The position numbers and the translations under genes are program-made. From positions 1 through 64,000 of the forward strand of contig CAWGMT010000005.1 in the NCBI GenBank assembly GCA_963823675.1: a DNA stretch of 64,000 bases, written 5' to 3'. Positions 9,279-18,462 of the stretch are shown one piece after another. Within the stretch, counting starts at the first letter, position 1, and the number at the start of each line of letters is the position of its first letter. The notes beneath the pieces are model-generated. The model saw nothing but the letters and a program-made list of their open reading frames with translations, ran no database searches and had not been told where the DNA came from. Source of the stretch: CAWGMT01 sp963823675. Its GTDB lineage: Bacteria; Planctomycetota; Planctomycetia; Isosphaerales; Isosphaeraceae.

Positions 9279-11153
9279 ATGAGCGACGGGATGAGGACTT
9301 GGTGGCTCGCGGCCGGTCGGAGGCATCTGGGCGGGCTCGTCCCGATCGTCTGCGCGCTCATTTGCCCGACCCCCGGGGATGTGCAAGCCGGCCCGCCCGG
9401 CGGCGATCCCGTGCGGGATCGCGTCGTCGCGCTGGTCGGGCGCCTGGGCGGCGAGGTCCGGCTTGACGAACAGGCGACCGGGCGGCCGATCGTCGAGATC
9501 CGGCTGATCACGACGCGCGTCGCGGACGATCAGCTCGGCGATCTGCGCGGCCTGTCGTCGCTGCGGGCCCTCGACCTGACCCAGACGCGGATCTCCGACG
9601 CCGGGCTGGCCCGGCTGCGAGGGCACGAGGGCTTGCGCAGCCTCCTCGTCTACGACACCAGGGTGACCGATCGAGGGCTCGAGCACATCGCAACGATGAG
9701 TGGCCTGGAGAAGCTGCTCGTGGGTTCTTGCGACGTGTCCGGCGCGGGGCTGTCCCACCTCGCATCGCTGAAACACTTGAAGGCGCTCAGCCTCGAGGAG
9801 CTTGATCTCAGCGATTCCGGGCTGGCGGCCCTGGCGAACCTGGCGCGTCTCGAGGAGCTCGACCTGGTCGGGTTGAAGATCACCGACCTTGGGCTCGCGC
9901 ACGTGCGGGGCCTCTCCCGGCTGCGGCGGCTCGCGCTCGACGGCAATGCGATCACCGACGCGGGCCTCGCCCACCTGGCCGGATTGACCGGCCTCGAAGA
10001 ACTCTCCTTGAAGGGCACCCGGGTGACCGACGCCGGCCTCGTCGCGCTTGAGTCGCTGCCGCACCTCAGGCGGTTGAAGCACGACGACACGAAGATCACC
10101 GCCGCCGGACTCGATCGGCTGCGACATCTCGACCGCACCGCGGCGCCAGCCGTGACGGACCGGCCCCAGGCCCCCGAGCCCCGCAAGGACCCAATAGGGG
10201 TCGCGAAGCCCGACGATGCCACGCCCGATCGGATCCGGGCCGCTGTGGCGAAGGCCCTGCCGCCGTTGCAGAAAGGGCTGAACGACTACGCCGAGAAGCG
10301 CGACTGCTTCTCGTGCCACAATCACGCGGTCCCGCTCGTCGCCCTGGAGATCGCCCGCGCCCGCGGCCTCGCGATCGATCTAGAGGCCTTCGAGGGGGCA
10401 ACGGCCCTGACGCTGGCCGACCTCGAGAGCGCGCTGGGGCAATATCGCAAGGGGCGCGGGCAGCCCGGAGGGGTGACGCGGGCGGCCTACGCGTTGTGGA
10501 CGCTCGAAGCCGCCGGCAGTCCCGCCGACCAAGTCACCGCCGCGGTGACGGAATACCTGCTCAAGTCCGATCCCGATCGAGACCACTGGACCGAGACGTC
10601 GCGGCGCCCGCCGATCGAGGCGAGCGCTTTCACGACCACGGCCCTGGCGCTGCGGGCGTTGCGGTATTTTAGCACCAAGAGCCGGACCGGCGCCGTGAAC
10701 GATCGGGCCCGCCGGGCCCGTGCCTGGCTGGCCGCGAGCCGACCCGTCGACACCGAGGACCGCGTCTTCCGGCTCTGGGGCCTGAAGTATGCCGGCGCCT
10801 CGCCCGCCGAGCTCGAGGCCGCCGCCCGTGACCTGCTGGCAGCCCAGCGCAGCGACGGGGGCTGGGCCCAGACCGACAAGCTGGCGAGCGACGCGTATGC
10901 CACCGGCTCCGCGCTGGTGGCGCTGCACCAGGCCGGCCGATTGGCGACCGACGATCCGGCGTACCGGCGCGGGGCCGCGTTCTTGATGCGCACGCAGAAG
11001 GCCGACGGCACCTGGTTCGTCGCCTCCCGGAGCCGCCCGTTCCAGCTCTATTTCGAGAGCGGCTTCCCCTACGGCAAGGACCAGTTCATCGCCGTAGCCG
11101 CGAGCGGCTGGGCCGCCGCGGCGCTGGCCTTGACCCTGCCGGAGAAGCCATAA
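9279..11153 (+). CDS. Exported LRR - CxxCH - terpene-cyclase-like toroid protein
   Basis: An intact protein of 624 residues. After a signal-like segment (VPIVCALICPTP), about nine leucine-rich repeats of planctomycete type (LxxLxLxxTxITDAGLAxL) fill residues 75-290. Then comes one CxxCH motif, DCFSCHNH (near residue 347), usual for covalent haem binding. Residues 380-620 carry alpha/alpha-toroid repeats of the squalene cyclase/prenyltransferase kind (AAQRSDGGWAQ, TQKADGTWF). No DxDD cyclase acid motif is visible, so catalysis is doubtful. GGAGG precedes the ATG by seven bases. The combination suggests a periplasmic haem protein with two binding scaffolds. Confidence 0.8.
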   Translation: MSDGMRTWWLAAGRRHLGGLVPIVCALICPTPGDVQAGPPGGDPVRDRVVALVGRLGGEVRLDEQATGRPIVEIRLITTRVADDQLGDLRGLSSLRALDLTQTRISDAGLARLRGHEGLRSLLVYDTRVTDRGLEHIATMSGLEKLLVGSCDVSGAGLSHLASLKHLKALSLEELDLSDSGLAALANLARLEELDLVGLKITDLGLAHVRGLSRLRRLALDGNAITDAGLAHLAGLTGLEELSLKGTRVTDAGLVALESLPHLRRLKHDDTKITAAGLDRLRHLDRTAAPAVTDRPQAPEPRKDPIGVAKPDDATPDRIRAAVAKALPPLQKGLNDYAEKRDCFSCHNHAVPLVALEIARARGLAIDLEAFEGATALTLADLESALGQYRKGRGQPGGVTRAAYALWTLEAAGSPADQVTAAVTEYLLKSDPDRDHWTETSRRPPIEASAFTTTALALRALRYFSTKSRTGAVNDRARRARAWLAASRPVDTEDRVFRLWGLKYAGASPAELEAAARDLLAAQRSDGGWAQTDKLASDAYATGSALVALHQAGRLATDDPAYRRGAAFLMRTQKADGTWFVASRSRPFQLYFESGFPYGKDQFIAVAASGWAAAALALTLPEKP

Positions 11154-11222
11154 GGCTCTTGCAGGAGCCGGCTGCCGGCCTGAACGACTCGAATCCCCAC
11201 GTTGTGACGCAGGACCACCAAT

Positions 11223-13222
11223 ATGCGCAACTCGATGCCTCTGGCACTCTCGTTCGTTCTCGGATGTGTTTCCAACGTCCTCGGCCAGGGAGGGGATGTG
11301 AAGCCGCTGCCACTGCCGAAAACCATCCGCGTGCAGAGTGCCGCACCCCGTGGCGAGGTCTGGGCCGAGCTTGCTCCGAACGAAAAGATGCTGGCCTACC
11401 ACTTGATCCAGGCGGCCAATGCCGGCCGCGAGCTGCTGTTTCAGCGAACGCACCGGCACTCCTTGGCGATCAAGAATGTGCTCGAAGAATCCCTATCTCA
11501 AGGGCGGATCCAGCAAACGAAGAGCCAGCTCGGTGAGAAAGCGTTTCAGGAGTTCGTCGTCTACGGCGCCAAGTTTCTCGACCAGGGCGGTCCGTACACA
11601 GCTTCAAACCGCAAGTATGTGCTCGAGCAAGTCACGCAGAGTCAAGTTCAGGGCCTCATTGAAGGCACCAGCAAGGCGTCCAGCCTGTCGAAGCGGGATC
11701 GAGCCGAGATTGCCCGGTTGCTGTGCGACCCGCAGTTCGAAGTGCAGCAAGCGCCGGAGAGTCCCGACGGGAAGGGGCTGGAGCTGACGGGCAGCAACTT
11801 TTACGAGAAAGGAATCACCGGCCCGGAAGTCATGGCGGTTCTCGACCGGACCCTCAAGCCGAACATCAATTCGCGCGTGATCCGCTCGGACCAGGGATTG
11901 GCGTGCGAGACCCTGACGACGCAGAGCCCGCGCGTGGTCGGTGCTGCTTTGCAGCAGGTGGTTGGCCACCTGCAAGCCGCCCGGCCGTTTGCGCTCTCGG
12001 CTCACCAGAAGGAACAGATCGAGGCCATGGTCAAGTATTTCCGGGGCGGCGATGTGGAAGATTTTCGTCAGGCCAGCATCTCCTGGGTCCGCGACCGGGC
12101 CGGTTCCCGCGTCGACTTCATGATCGGCTGGGTCGAGTTTGAAGGCGATTTTTTGTCGCGCATGGCGGCCTGGGAATCTTACGTGCAGATCGTCGACCCG
12201 GAAATCAGCCGACTGGCTCAGACGCTCGCGCACCGGCGCAGGAATTTGAAGATGCCATGCCCTATGGCCGGTTCAAGAAAAAGTTCCCGGCCGATTATTC
12301 GCCTCCTGCGCTCATGGTCACCTATTTCCAGGAGATCTCCGGCTTCCGTTCCGGCGGCTACAATCTTCCCAATTTCGACGACATTCGCCGCGATGTCGGC
12401 GCCAAGAACATCATTCGCCTGCCGATGCCGGGTGAAGATTCCGATCCGACGCTCAAAGCGATGCGCCGCGAAGCCCTCCAGGAATTCCTGCCTGCCGGCA
12501 AGGTCGATCCAGTCCTGGCAAACCGGGAGAGGTGTTATCGCAACCTGGTGCTCATGCACGAAATCATCGGCCACGGTTCGGGAACCTATGACACAAGCAA
12601 GTACGGCAAAACCGACGATCCCGTATCGGTTCTGGGCAGGCTGGGCAGTGCTCTCGAAGAACAGCGTGCCGACCTGACGGCGCTGGTTTTTGTCGACGAC
12701 CCCAAGCTGGTCGAGATTGGCGCTTGTAAAGATGCACCCGAGGCCAAGCGATTCCGGCAGCTCACTTACGATATCTACCTGGGCGAGTTTCTGCAGCGGC
12801 TCTCGCGTGACCGGACGCTGACGGAAATGCACCAGCGCGGGCATTGGCTGTTCATCAACAAGCTCCTGAGTGCAGGGGCCATTCGCTGGGCGGCACGGGA
12901 CGGCGGGCCAATGACGGTCGAGAATCAGGTGCTGGAGGTCGTGGATTACAATCAGTTCCAAAGCGTGGCCCGTGCGGTGCTGGGGGAGCTCCAGGCGATC
13001 AAGGCCAACCGGGAAGAGCACCAGCTCAAGGCGCTGTTCAGCGAGTACGCCCCGCTATCGGCGATCGAACAGCCCTGGGCGCAGGCAGTGATTCACCGTG
13101 GCCAGCGCCTGGCGATCAACGCCGGCTACGTGGAACAGCCTTGGCGCGTGACGGCAGAAGGCAAGTACGAAATGCTCGGCGGCAGTACCCTGGAAAGCAT
13201 CGCACCCTTCTGGAAGCCTTGA
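11223..13222 (+). CDS. M49 (dipeptidyl-peptidase III-like) metallopeptidase, one frameshift
   Basis: It has a signal-like N-terminus (LALSFVLGCVSNVLGQ) and a length of about 666 residues, usual for M49. The zinc motifs are HEIIGHGSG (the family form is HELLGHGSG) and, about 45 residues later, EEQRADLTAL (family EECRAD). These supply the two His and the Glu ligands and the catalytic Glu. One base is missing near 12237, joining LAQTLAHR to EFEDAMPYGRFKKKF in the next frame. DPP III removes dipeptides from the N-terminus of short peptides; export would place it in the periplasm. It lies 69 bp after the LRR gene on the same strand, so co-transcription is possible. Confidence 0.85.
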
Positions 13223-13273
13223 GGGCCCATGAGCGAGACGGATCTCGGATGGAACATCGCTGCGCGTCGGACT

Positions 13274-14545
13274 TCATCTTGCCGGCGCAAGATCGAGGAA
13301 GACGATGCTCGAAGGATTGCCGACGTCGGTGTAATGGCCGGTGAAGGCGAGGCGGCCGGTCTGGCGATCCACACGGAAGACGGCGATGTTGTCAGCTCGC
13401 TGATTGCAACAATACAGGAACCGGCCGGTGGGGTCGAAGTTGAAGCTGCGCGGATAATTCCCGCGCGTCCATTCTTCCCCGGCAAATGCCAGGGTGCCGT
13501 CCGGGCCTATGGAAAAGATCCCGATGCTGTCGTGCAGACGGTTGCCGGCATAGACGAATCGGCCATCGGCTGAAACCAGGATCTCGGAGCAAAAGTTAGT
13601 GCCAGCAAACCCTGGAGGCAGGGAGGAGATCGTCTGCCGTGCGGCCAACCGTCCTCCGGCGGCATCGTAGTCGAACAAGACGATGGTCGAGCCTTCCTCC
13701 TGAATGGAGTAGAACCAACGGCCGTTGGGGTGAAAATGGAAATGGCGGGGCCCGTCTCCGGGTGGCAGCGAGATGAAGGGCGGTTCACTGGGAGCCAGCA
13801 CGCCCTTCTGATCGTCGAACTTCCAGACAAAGATCTTGTCCAGGCCCAGGTCCACATGCAGCACGAAGCGTCCAGCGGGATCGGACTGAATCATGTGCGC
13901 GTGAGTCCGATCGTGTCCGCTCTTGGCAAAGCTGCCCGGTGGAGCATTGGCCGCCCTGGTGGGGCCAAGCTTGCCGGCATCGTTCTTGATATCGGTGGCT
14001 GCGGCGAGACGACCGCCGGCAAGAATCGGCAGCACCGCGATCGAGCCGCCAAAATAATTCGCCACCAGCACGAAGCGTCCCGATGGATGGACGCTCACAA
14101 AGGTGGGACCGGCGCCGCCGGAGCGAACCGTGTTGAGCAGTTCGAGTTTTCCGTCAGCCCGATTGATGGCGAAGGCACTGACCGTGCCTTCCTTGTCTGC
14201 GCCTGCGCGGTCCGTTTCATTGGCAGAATACAGGCGCGTTCCGGAGGTATTCAAGGCCAGGCAGCTCGGGCTCGTGCCCATCTCGTGGATGCCCGCGGGA
14301 GTCATCGCGCCGGTCGCGCGATTGACCTGAAAGAGGTGAATGCCGCGGCCATTGCCGGGCGGCAAATCGACCTGGGTTGGCAACACGTCGGGGAGCGGCG
14401 AGCTGAAGGTTCCGACATAGGCGAGGAGTGGTGCGGCGGCTTCTCCGGATTGCGCTCGGAGCAAAACCTGCATGAGGGGTGTTGCGCCTGCAAGTGCGAC
14501 GGAGGTTTTCAAGAACAAACGTCGGCAACTGATGGGTGGAATCAT
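13274..14545 (-). CDS. Lactonase-family (6-phosphogluconolactonase-like) seven-bladed propeller protein, Tat-exported
   Basis: A protein of 423 residues. The start at 14545 gives a twin-arginine leader (CRRLFLKTSVALAGAT), so export by Tat is likely. The mature part has lactonase/YkgB-type blades: YVGTFSS at the beginning, GRFVLVANYFGGS, HAHMIQSDPAGRFVLH, GPRHFHFHPNGRW and PRSFNFDPTGRFLYCCNQ. Cytoplasmic relatives hydrolyse 6-phosphogluconolactone; exported planctomycete members are of unknown substrate. It is intact. It lies 32 bp downstream of the DUF3368 toxin gene on the same strand, and converges with the M49 peptidase gene. Confidence 0.88.
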   Translation of the reverse strand: MIPPISCRRLFLKTSVALAGATPLMQVLLRAQSGEAAAPLLAYVGTFSSPLPDVLPTQVDLPPGNGRGIHLFQVNRATGAMTPAGIHEMGTSPSCLALNTSGTRLYSANETDRAGADKEGTVSAFAINRADGKLELLNTVRSGGAGPTFVSVHPSGRFVLVANYFGGSIAVLPILAGGRLAAATDIKNDAGKLGPTRAANAPPGSFAKSGHDRTHAHMIQSDPAGRFVLHVDLGLDKIFVWKFDDQKGVLAPSEPPFISLPPGDGPRHFHFHPNGRWFYSIQEEGSTIVLFDYDAAGGRLAARQTISSLPPGFAGTNFCSEILVSADGRFVYAGNRLHDSIGIFSIGPDGTLAFAGEEWTRGNYPRSFNFDPTGRFLYCCNQRADNIAVFRVDRQTGRLAFTGHYTDVGNPSSIVFLDLAPAR

Positions 14546-14577
14546 GGTGGAAATTGTAGAGAAGGGTGATCGCTGCC

Positions 14578-15063
14578 TTACTCTCCGATGCGTTTGAGGA
14601 CTTCCTCGACCAACTCGTCGTCCAAATAGAGTCCGACCTGCCGTAGACGCTCGACGAGCGGACGAGCCGCTGGGACGAGACCCAGGCGCTTCGCTGCCAG
14701 CACGAGGCCGAGCGTCCCGAAGCACTGGATGCGCAATCGCGCCGCACAGCGGCGGGCCGCAAGATCGTCGAGCACCACCTCGCAATCGGGATCGCCATGG
14801 GCCAACGCAAGGACAGCGGATTCTCCGGCGTCAAGCTTGCAGGCTCGCACCGGCCCGGGAATCGCAGGGTTGGGCACAACCCGCAACCAGCTTGTTTGCC
14901 TGATGGTCAAGGCCGTGGGATCGTTTCCACCCTTGGCCCTGATCTCCATGATGACGGCATCAGGCGTGACGACTTCGGCACCGCCGAGCCGCAACAGGTC
15001 GAGTTGGCCGGTTTTACTGAGCAGGATCAGAGGCGACGCGTTGACTATTCGCCTTGACGACAC
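14578..15063 (-). CDS. DUF3368 PIN-like toxin
   Basis: A protein of 161 residues. The N-terminal IVNASPLILLSKTG carries the first PIN acidic/Ser cluster (NASPLI in this family). ESAVLALA and VVLDDLAARRCA supply the following conserved acids, and TLGLVLAAKRLGL is the typical DUF3368 C-terminal helix. Family members are predicted ribonucleases of type II toxin-antitoxin pairs. The gene overlaps the upstream UPF0175 gene by 50 bp, which is the usual pairing and supports the assignment. Confidence 0.85.
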   Translation of the reverse strand: MSSRRIVNASPLILLSKTGQLDLLRLGGAEVVTPDAVIMEIRAKGGNDPTALTIRQTSWLRVVPNPAIPGPVRACKLDAGESAVLALAHGDPDCEVVLDDLAARRCAARLRIQCFGTLGLVLAAKRLGLVPAARPLVERLRQVGLYLDDELVEEVLKRIGE

Positions 15064-15325
15064 GGTCGACTTCCTCCATCAGCTCATCGACAGTCACCTG
15101 GCAGGCGGCCACTTTCGCCCGGAACAGCTCGTCAAGGAACTCGATCCGGTCCAGTCCCGCGATCTCGGCGCCTTGCCCCTGGGAGATCCGGCCCTCGCGA
15201 TACCACTCAATGGCCGCAGCCAGCCGCATCTCCTTGGCAAACGCCTCGGGTGTCTGCGCGAAGAGATTAAGGACGTCGTCAGTGAACTCGATCGTTACCG
15301 TGCTCGTTCCACTCGCTGCACTCAT
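15014..15325 (-). CDS. UPF0175 family antitoxin
   Basis: A protein of 103 residues with the UPF0175 helix pattern: FAKEMRLAAAIEWYREGRIS, then GQGAEIAGLDRIEFLDELF. It is a short HTH-like antitoxin that likely binds its own promoter and neutralises the DUF3368 partner just downstream, with which it overlaps. The last 17 codons lie within the toxin gene. It is intact. The operon is probably autoregulated, as is usual for type II pairs; no operator could be identified by eye. Confidence 0.85.
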   Translation of the reverse strand: MSAASGTSTVTIEFTDDVLNLFAQTPEAFAKEMRLAAAIEWYREGRISQGQGAEIAGLDRIEFLDELFRAKVAACQVTVDELMEEVDRVVKANSQRVASDPAQ

Positions 15326-15393
15326 GACCTCCTCCTCTCCTAGTTCCGCGGGCCTTGACAGGACCGTGGCCGGTCCTGGGCATTATTCTTCGA

Positions 15394-16899
15394 TTATAGC
15401 TGGGCGTCCGCTCGGCGTCGCCTATTTCGGTTGGGATGATCGGGCCAAGGCATTGGTGAGCCAGAAAAGCGTTGAATCGGTTCCTGACACGAATGGCACT
15501 CGGTTATTCCCCTAAGCCGCTTGCAGTAGGCGTTTGGCGCCTTTCGTCGCGGTTCCATAAGAAACTTTTGTGCCTTCGGTCGTCGTTTGTTGGCGCACGG
15601 CTCGACGCGGCCGGGTCGATCGCCGACCTCGTGCGCCGAAATCGCAGTGAGCATCACCTCCACCAAGTATTCCCTGACGCTGGGCGTTGCTTGTCGCAAG
15701 GCCTCCTGGAGCGCCGTCATCGTCTGAAGCGTTCCCTTGAAGCTCAACTGTCGCGGTTGCTTACCGTGCGCCTCGGCGGCCTGGGCCGCCACGCCTCGGA
15801 TCAAGTTGTAAGACAGTAAATGTATCCAGATCTCCTTCTCCACCATATCAGGCGTCTTGCATCGCAGCACGTCCATTTGGAGTACGTCTTTAATTGAGCG
15901 TAAATCTAATTCTATGTTCCATCGTTGTAGGAAAAGGTCTGCCAGCTCTTCCTTGGTGTACGCCTCCGCGTCGAGCATCGTCGTCACCAGCACCAGCTCG
16001 TTGACTCGGAAGCCGGGCTGCTGAACCTTGAATCGCAGTTCGCGGACCTTGATCTCGCTGGGGATCTGCGCATAGGTTTCCTCGTCCATCCATTCGGGCC
16101 GCTCCGGCTTGGTCCAGGTGACAACGTGGTCCTCGACGCCCAGCCGTCGGCCGCGGCGGAAGTCGAACCTCCGGCGCTGGTGCATCCGGAACAGGCTGTC
16201 AACGTTCCGCTGCATCAGGTCCGCGATCATGAAAAACGAGGCATAACAGCGGTCCCCCAGCATGATTTCGCCTGCCTCGAGGCCATCCAGCAACGTGCGG
16301 AACAAGGCCGTCTCGCCTGTCTCCTTTCCTTTGTACGGCCCCAGCGCCAGGTCGCGAACGACACCCGTGGCCAGCGAAATGATCCCTACCATCCGAACTA
16401 CGGGGAAACCCAAACCGATGCCCTGGGTGTTCGCCTGAGGGAAGGCTTGTTGGTTCTGTACGGTGTCGGGCATCGAGGCGGTCGTGCCGTCAACCAGCGA
16501 GACCTTGCGTCCCTTCCACAGCCAATCGGCGTTTGCACCGGCGTCCACTTTCTGAGCGGTCTGACGGACCAGCCGAACAATGACCCCGAGAGGGAGCCGC
16601 CGGCGTGCATCACAATAACTGTTAGTCTCCGGCGCGCAAGGTTTGCGATGGTTGATGGCCAGCCAGACGATCAGCCGCGCGACCGCCGCACGACACGAGT
16701 GGTCGGGGTCGAGCACCTGGGAGAGGAACAGGCAGAGGGTCACGAAAGGTGTGTAGATGCGATCCTTGAATTTGACCCGCTCTGCCGCCAGTGCCGACCT
16801 GACCGTGTTGGCGTCGAGGATCTCGTGAAAGGGAAGGAGCTGGGACTCGCGAAGGGACTTGACCTTTTCCAGAATCCACCGTCGCGTAGTCTGGGGCAT
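15394..16899 (-). CDS. IS4-family DDE transposase (reads out through the left end of the element)
   Basis: A protein of 501 residues with the DDE triad: VSLVDGTTAS (first Asp), IMLGDRCYAS (second Asp) and FLQRWNIELDLRSIKDVL (Y/W-x-x-E...R...K signature with the catalytic Glu). The start at 16899 has a strong AAGGAGG. The frame has no stop inside the element: it crosses the left terminal repeat (RGITECHS) and adds about 30 residues coded by flanking DNA, ending at 15394. The natural C-terminus may therefore depend on the target site, or a nearby stop was lost by an indel. Otherwise the gene looks intact. Confidence 0.92.
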   Translation of the reverse strand: MPQTTRRWILEKVKSLRESQLLPFHEILDANTVRSALAAERVKFKDRIYTPFVTLCLFLSQVLDPDHSCRAAVARLIVWLAINHRKPCAPETNSYCDARRRLPLGVIVRLVRQTAQKVDAGANADWLWKGRKVSLVDGTTASMPDTVQNQQAFPQANTQGIGLGFPVVRMVGIISLATGVVRDLALGPYKGKETGETALFRTLLDGLEAGEIMLGDRCYASFFMIADLMQRNVDSLFRMHQRRRFDFRRGRRLGVEDHVVTWTKPERPEWMDEETYAQIPSEIKVRELRFKVQQPGFRVNELVLVTTMLDAEAYTKEELADLFLQRWNIELDLRSIKDVLQMDVLRCKTPDMVEKEIWIHLLSYNLIRGVAAQAAEAHGKQPRQLSFKGTLQTMTALQEALRQATPSVREYLVEVMLTAISAHEVGDRPGRVEPCANKRRPKAQKFLMEPRRKAPNAYCKRLRGITECHSCQEPIQRFSGSPMPWPDHPNRNRRRRADAQL

Positions 16900-17018
16900 T
16901 GTCGGCCTCCTTGCCGGACAGGGTTTGGATCTTGCAAGCACCAATCCTTGTCCCAAGGAGGACGATATTTGTCTATCCCACTTCTCCGAAACAACTTACG
17001 AATTTCCGAGTGCCATTC
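15491..17018. mobile_element. IS4-type insertion sequence, 1528 bp, with 11-bp target duplication
   Basis: The terminal inverted repeats begin GAATGGCACTCGG at the left end (15491-15503) and end CCGAGTGCCATTC at the right (17006-17018). The direct repeat GTTCCTGACAC sits immediately outside both ends (15480-15490 and 17019-17029), the length expected for IS4-type insertion. The single transposase gene runs right to left. Flanking sequence looks intergenic, so no gene is clearly broken. Confidence 0.9.
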
Positions 17019-17182
17019 GTTCCTGACACCTTTTCCGGTTCAAAATTCACTGACTCTTAATATCCATGTTTCTTGCGTTGACCGTTTGGATCGGGTATGT
17101 TCCTGCCACCGCGGTTCAGGCCTGATGCGGGCCAGGCGTCTTATTGATCTTCGTCTTTGGTTTGGGCGATGGAGTTACGATC

Positions 17183-18385
17183 GTGAGCCAATTTCATTTC
17201 TTCAACACGGGCCGGGGTACGCGGCGGCGGCGGAGTCACATTCCTCCGATTGCGAGTCATGGCTTCCCGACTCAAGCTACACACGCCACCCCAGCGAGTT
17301 TTCCGTTTCAAACACTACCCCAGCCTCGCGGGTCGGCCCCGTTCCGTTACGACCTATCGCAGTTGCTCACGGCGAACGACATCAGCTTGATCAAGAATGA
17401 AGGCGTGCTTGTCTTTCACTCCGTTGGTGATACGGGCGATTTTCGTGGCCAGCAGAAAAGCTATGTCGCCAGGATGATGACGGACGACGCGACAAGCGCG
17501 GCGGCGGACCGGAAGCCGGCGTTTTTTTATCACCTCGGCGATGTCGTCTATTTCGCGGGTGATTTGAGCAAGTACCCCGATAGCTTTTACGCGGTTTACG
17601 AAGATTACCCAGCTTTCATCGTCGCCATAACTGGGAATCATGATTGTCAGCCCGATGACCCGTCCGATGGCGTCAACCCCAACAAGGTGCCGTGGGACGG
17701 CTGGGTCCAGAATTTCATGTCCGACGACCCGAATCAGCAGGGTACGCTGATCGCCAATTCCGTGCGCACGCGAATGGATTTGCCGAATGTCTATTGGACA
17801 TTGACCACGCCGCTTGCGACCATCATTGGTCTTGCGTCAAATGTCAGCGAGAATGAGGGTGAGTTCCACCAGGACCAGATCGACTGGTTCCGTGGGGAAC
17901 TGGCGGCCGCTGACCCGAATGCGGCTTTGGTCGTCACCGTTCACCACCCGGCGTATTCCGGGGATACGGAGCATTCCGGGAGCAGCGAAGTGGAACGTGT
18001 TTTGTTCAGCAGCTTCGAAGCGGCTCACCGCTATCCCAACCTGGTTCTTTCGGGCCACGTCCATAACTATCAGCGATTCACCAAGGAAGTGCAGGCGCCT
18101 GACGGCAAGCGCCAGATTCCGTTCATCGTCGCCGGCTCGGGCGGTTACACAAACCCCAAGCCGCTCCACCCCGTCTCCGACCTGCCCATGCAACTTGGGT
18201 CCGGATTAAGCCTCGAGGGCGTTGATGATCATCGCAATTACGGATTTCTTCGCTTCGAAGTGAGCAAGGACACGATAGTCGGAGCTTATACTTCCGATCG
18301 ATTCCGACCGGGACAGTCACCCGAGCCTCAAGTCGTCGATTCGTTTACGATCGACCTTGTCCATAACACGGTCCAGACGAACTGA
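17183..18385 (+). CDS. Calcineurin-like metallophosphoesterase
   Basis: A protein of 400 residues. All five metallophosphatase blocks are visible in order: VGDTGD (metal Asp), HLGDVVY (GDxxY), ITGNHDC (GNHD), VVTVHHPAY (His) and LSGHVHNYQRF (GHxH). This predicts a dinuclear metal site acting on phosphomonoesters or diesters. I favour the GTG at 17183, which has GGAG upstream, over the ATG at 17144. No clear signal peptide is seen. It lies just right of the IS4 element and is not disrupted. The substrate is unknown. Confidence 0.88.
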   Translation: MSQFHFFNTGRGTRRRRSHIPPIASHGFPTQATHATPASFPFQTLPQPRGSAPFRYDLSQLLTANDISLIKNEGVLVFHSVGDTGDFRGQQKSYVARMMTDDATSAAADRKPAFFYHLGDVVYFAGDLSKYPDSFYAVYEDYPAFIVAITGNHDCQPDDPSDGVNPNKVPWDGWVQNFMSDDPNQQGTLIANSVRTRMDLPNVYWTLTTPLATIIGLASNVSENEGEFHQDQIDWFRGELAAADPNAALVVTVHHPAYSGDTEHSGSSEVERVLFSSFEAAHRYPNLVLSGHVHNYQRFTKEVQAPDGKRQIPFIVAGSGGYTNPKPLHPVSDLPMQLGSGLSLEGVDDHRNYGFLRFEVSKDTIVGAYTSDRFRPGQSPEPQVVDSFTIDLVHNTVQTN

Positions 18386-18462
18386 TTTCACTTGATCGTG
18401 CGCCGGTAATTGGCGAGGATCGTGCGGCAGTGGTCCTTCATAGCCCCCGGGGAGTCGTTCTC

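Noticed and set aside
9000..10325. Leftward open frame of 441 codons
   Set aside because: Antisense to the intact LRR/CxxCH gene; the composition is that of a shadow frame.
10380..11459. Leftward open frame of 359 codons
   Set aside because: Antisense to the LRR/toroid and M49 genes, with no family match and no start signal.
16126..17400. Rightward open frame of 424 codons
   Set aside because: Antisense to the transposase; it crosses the end of the IS element.
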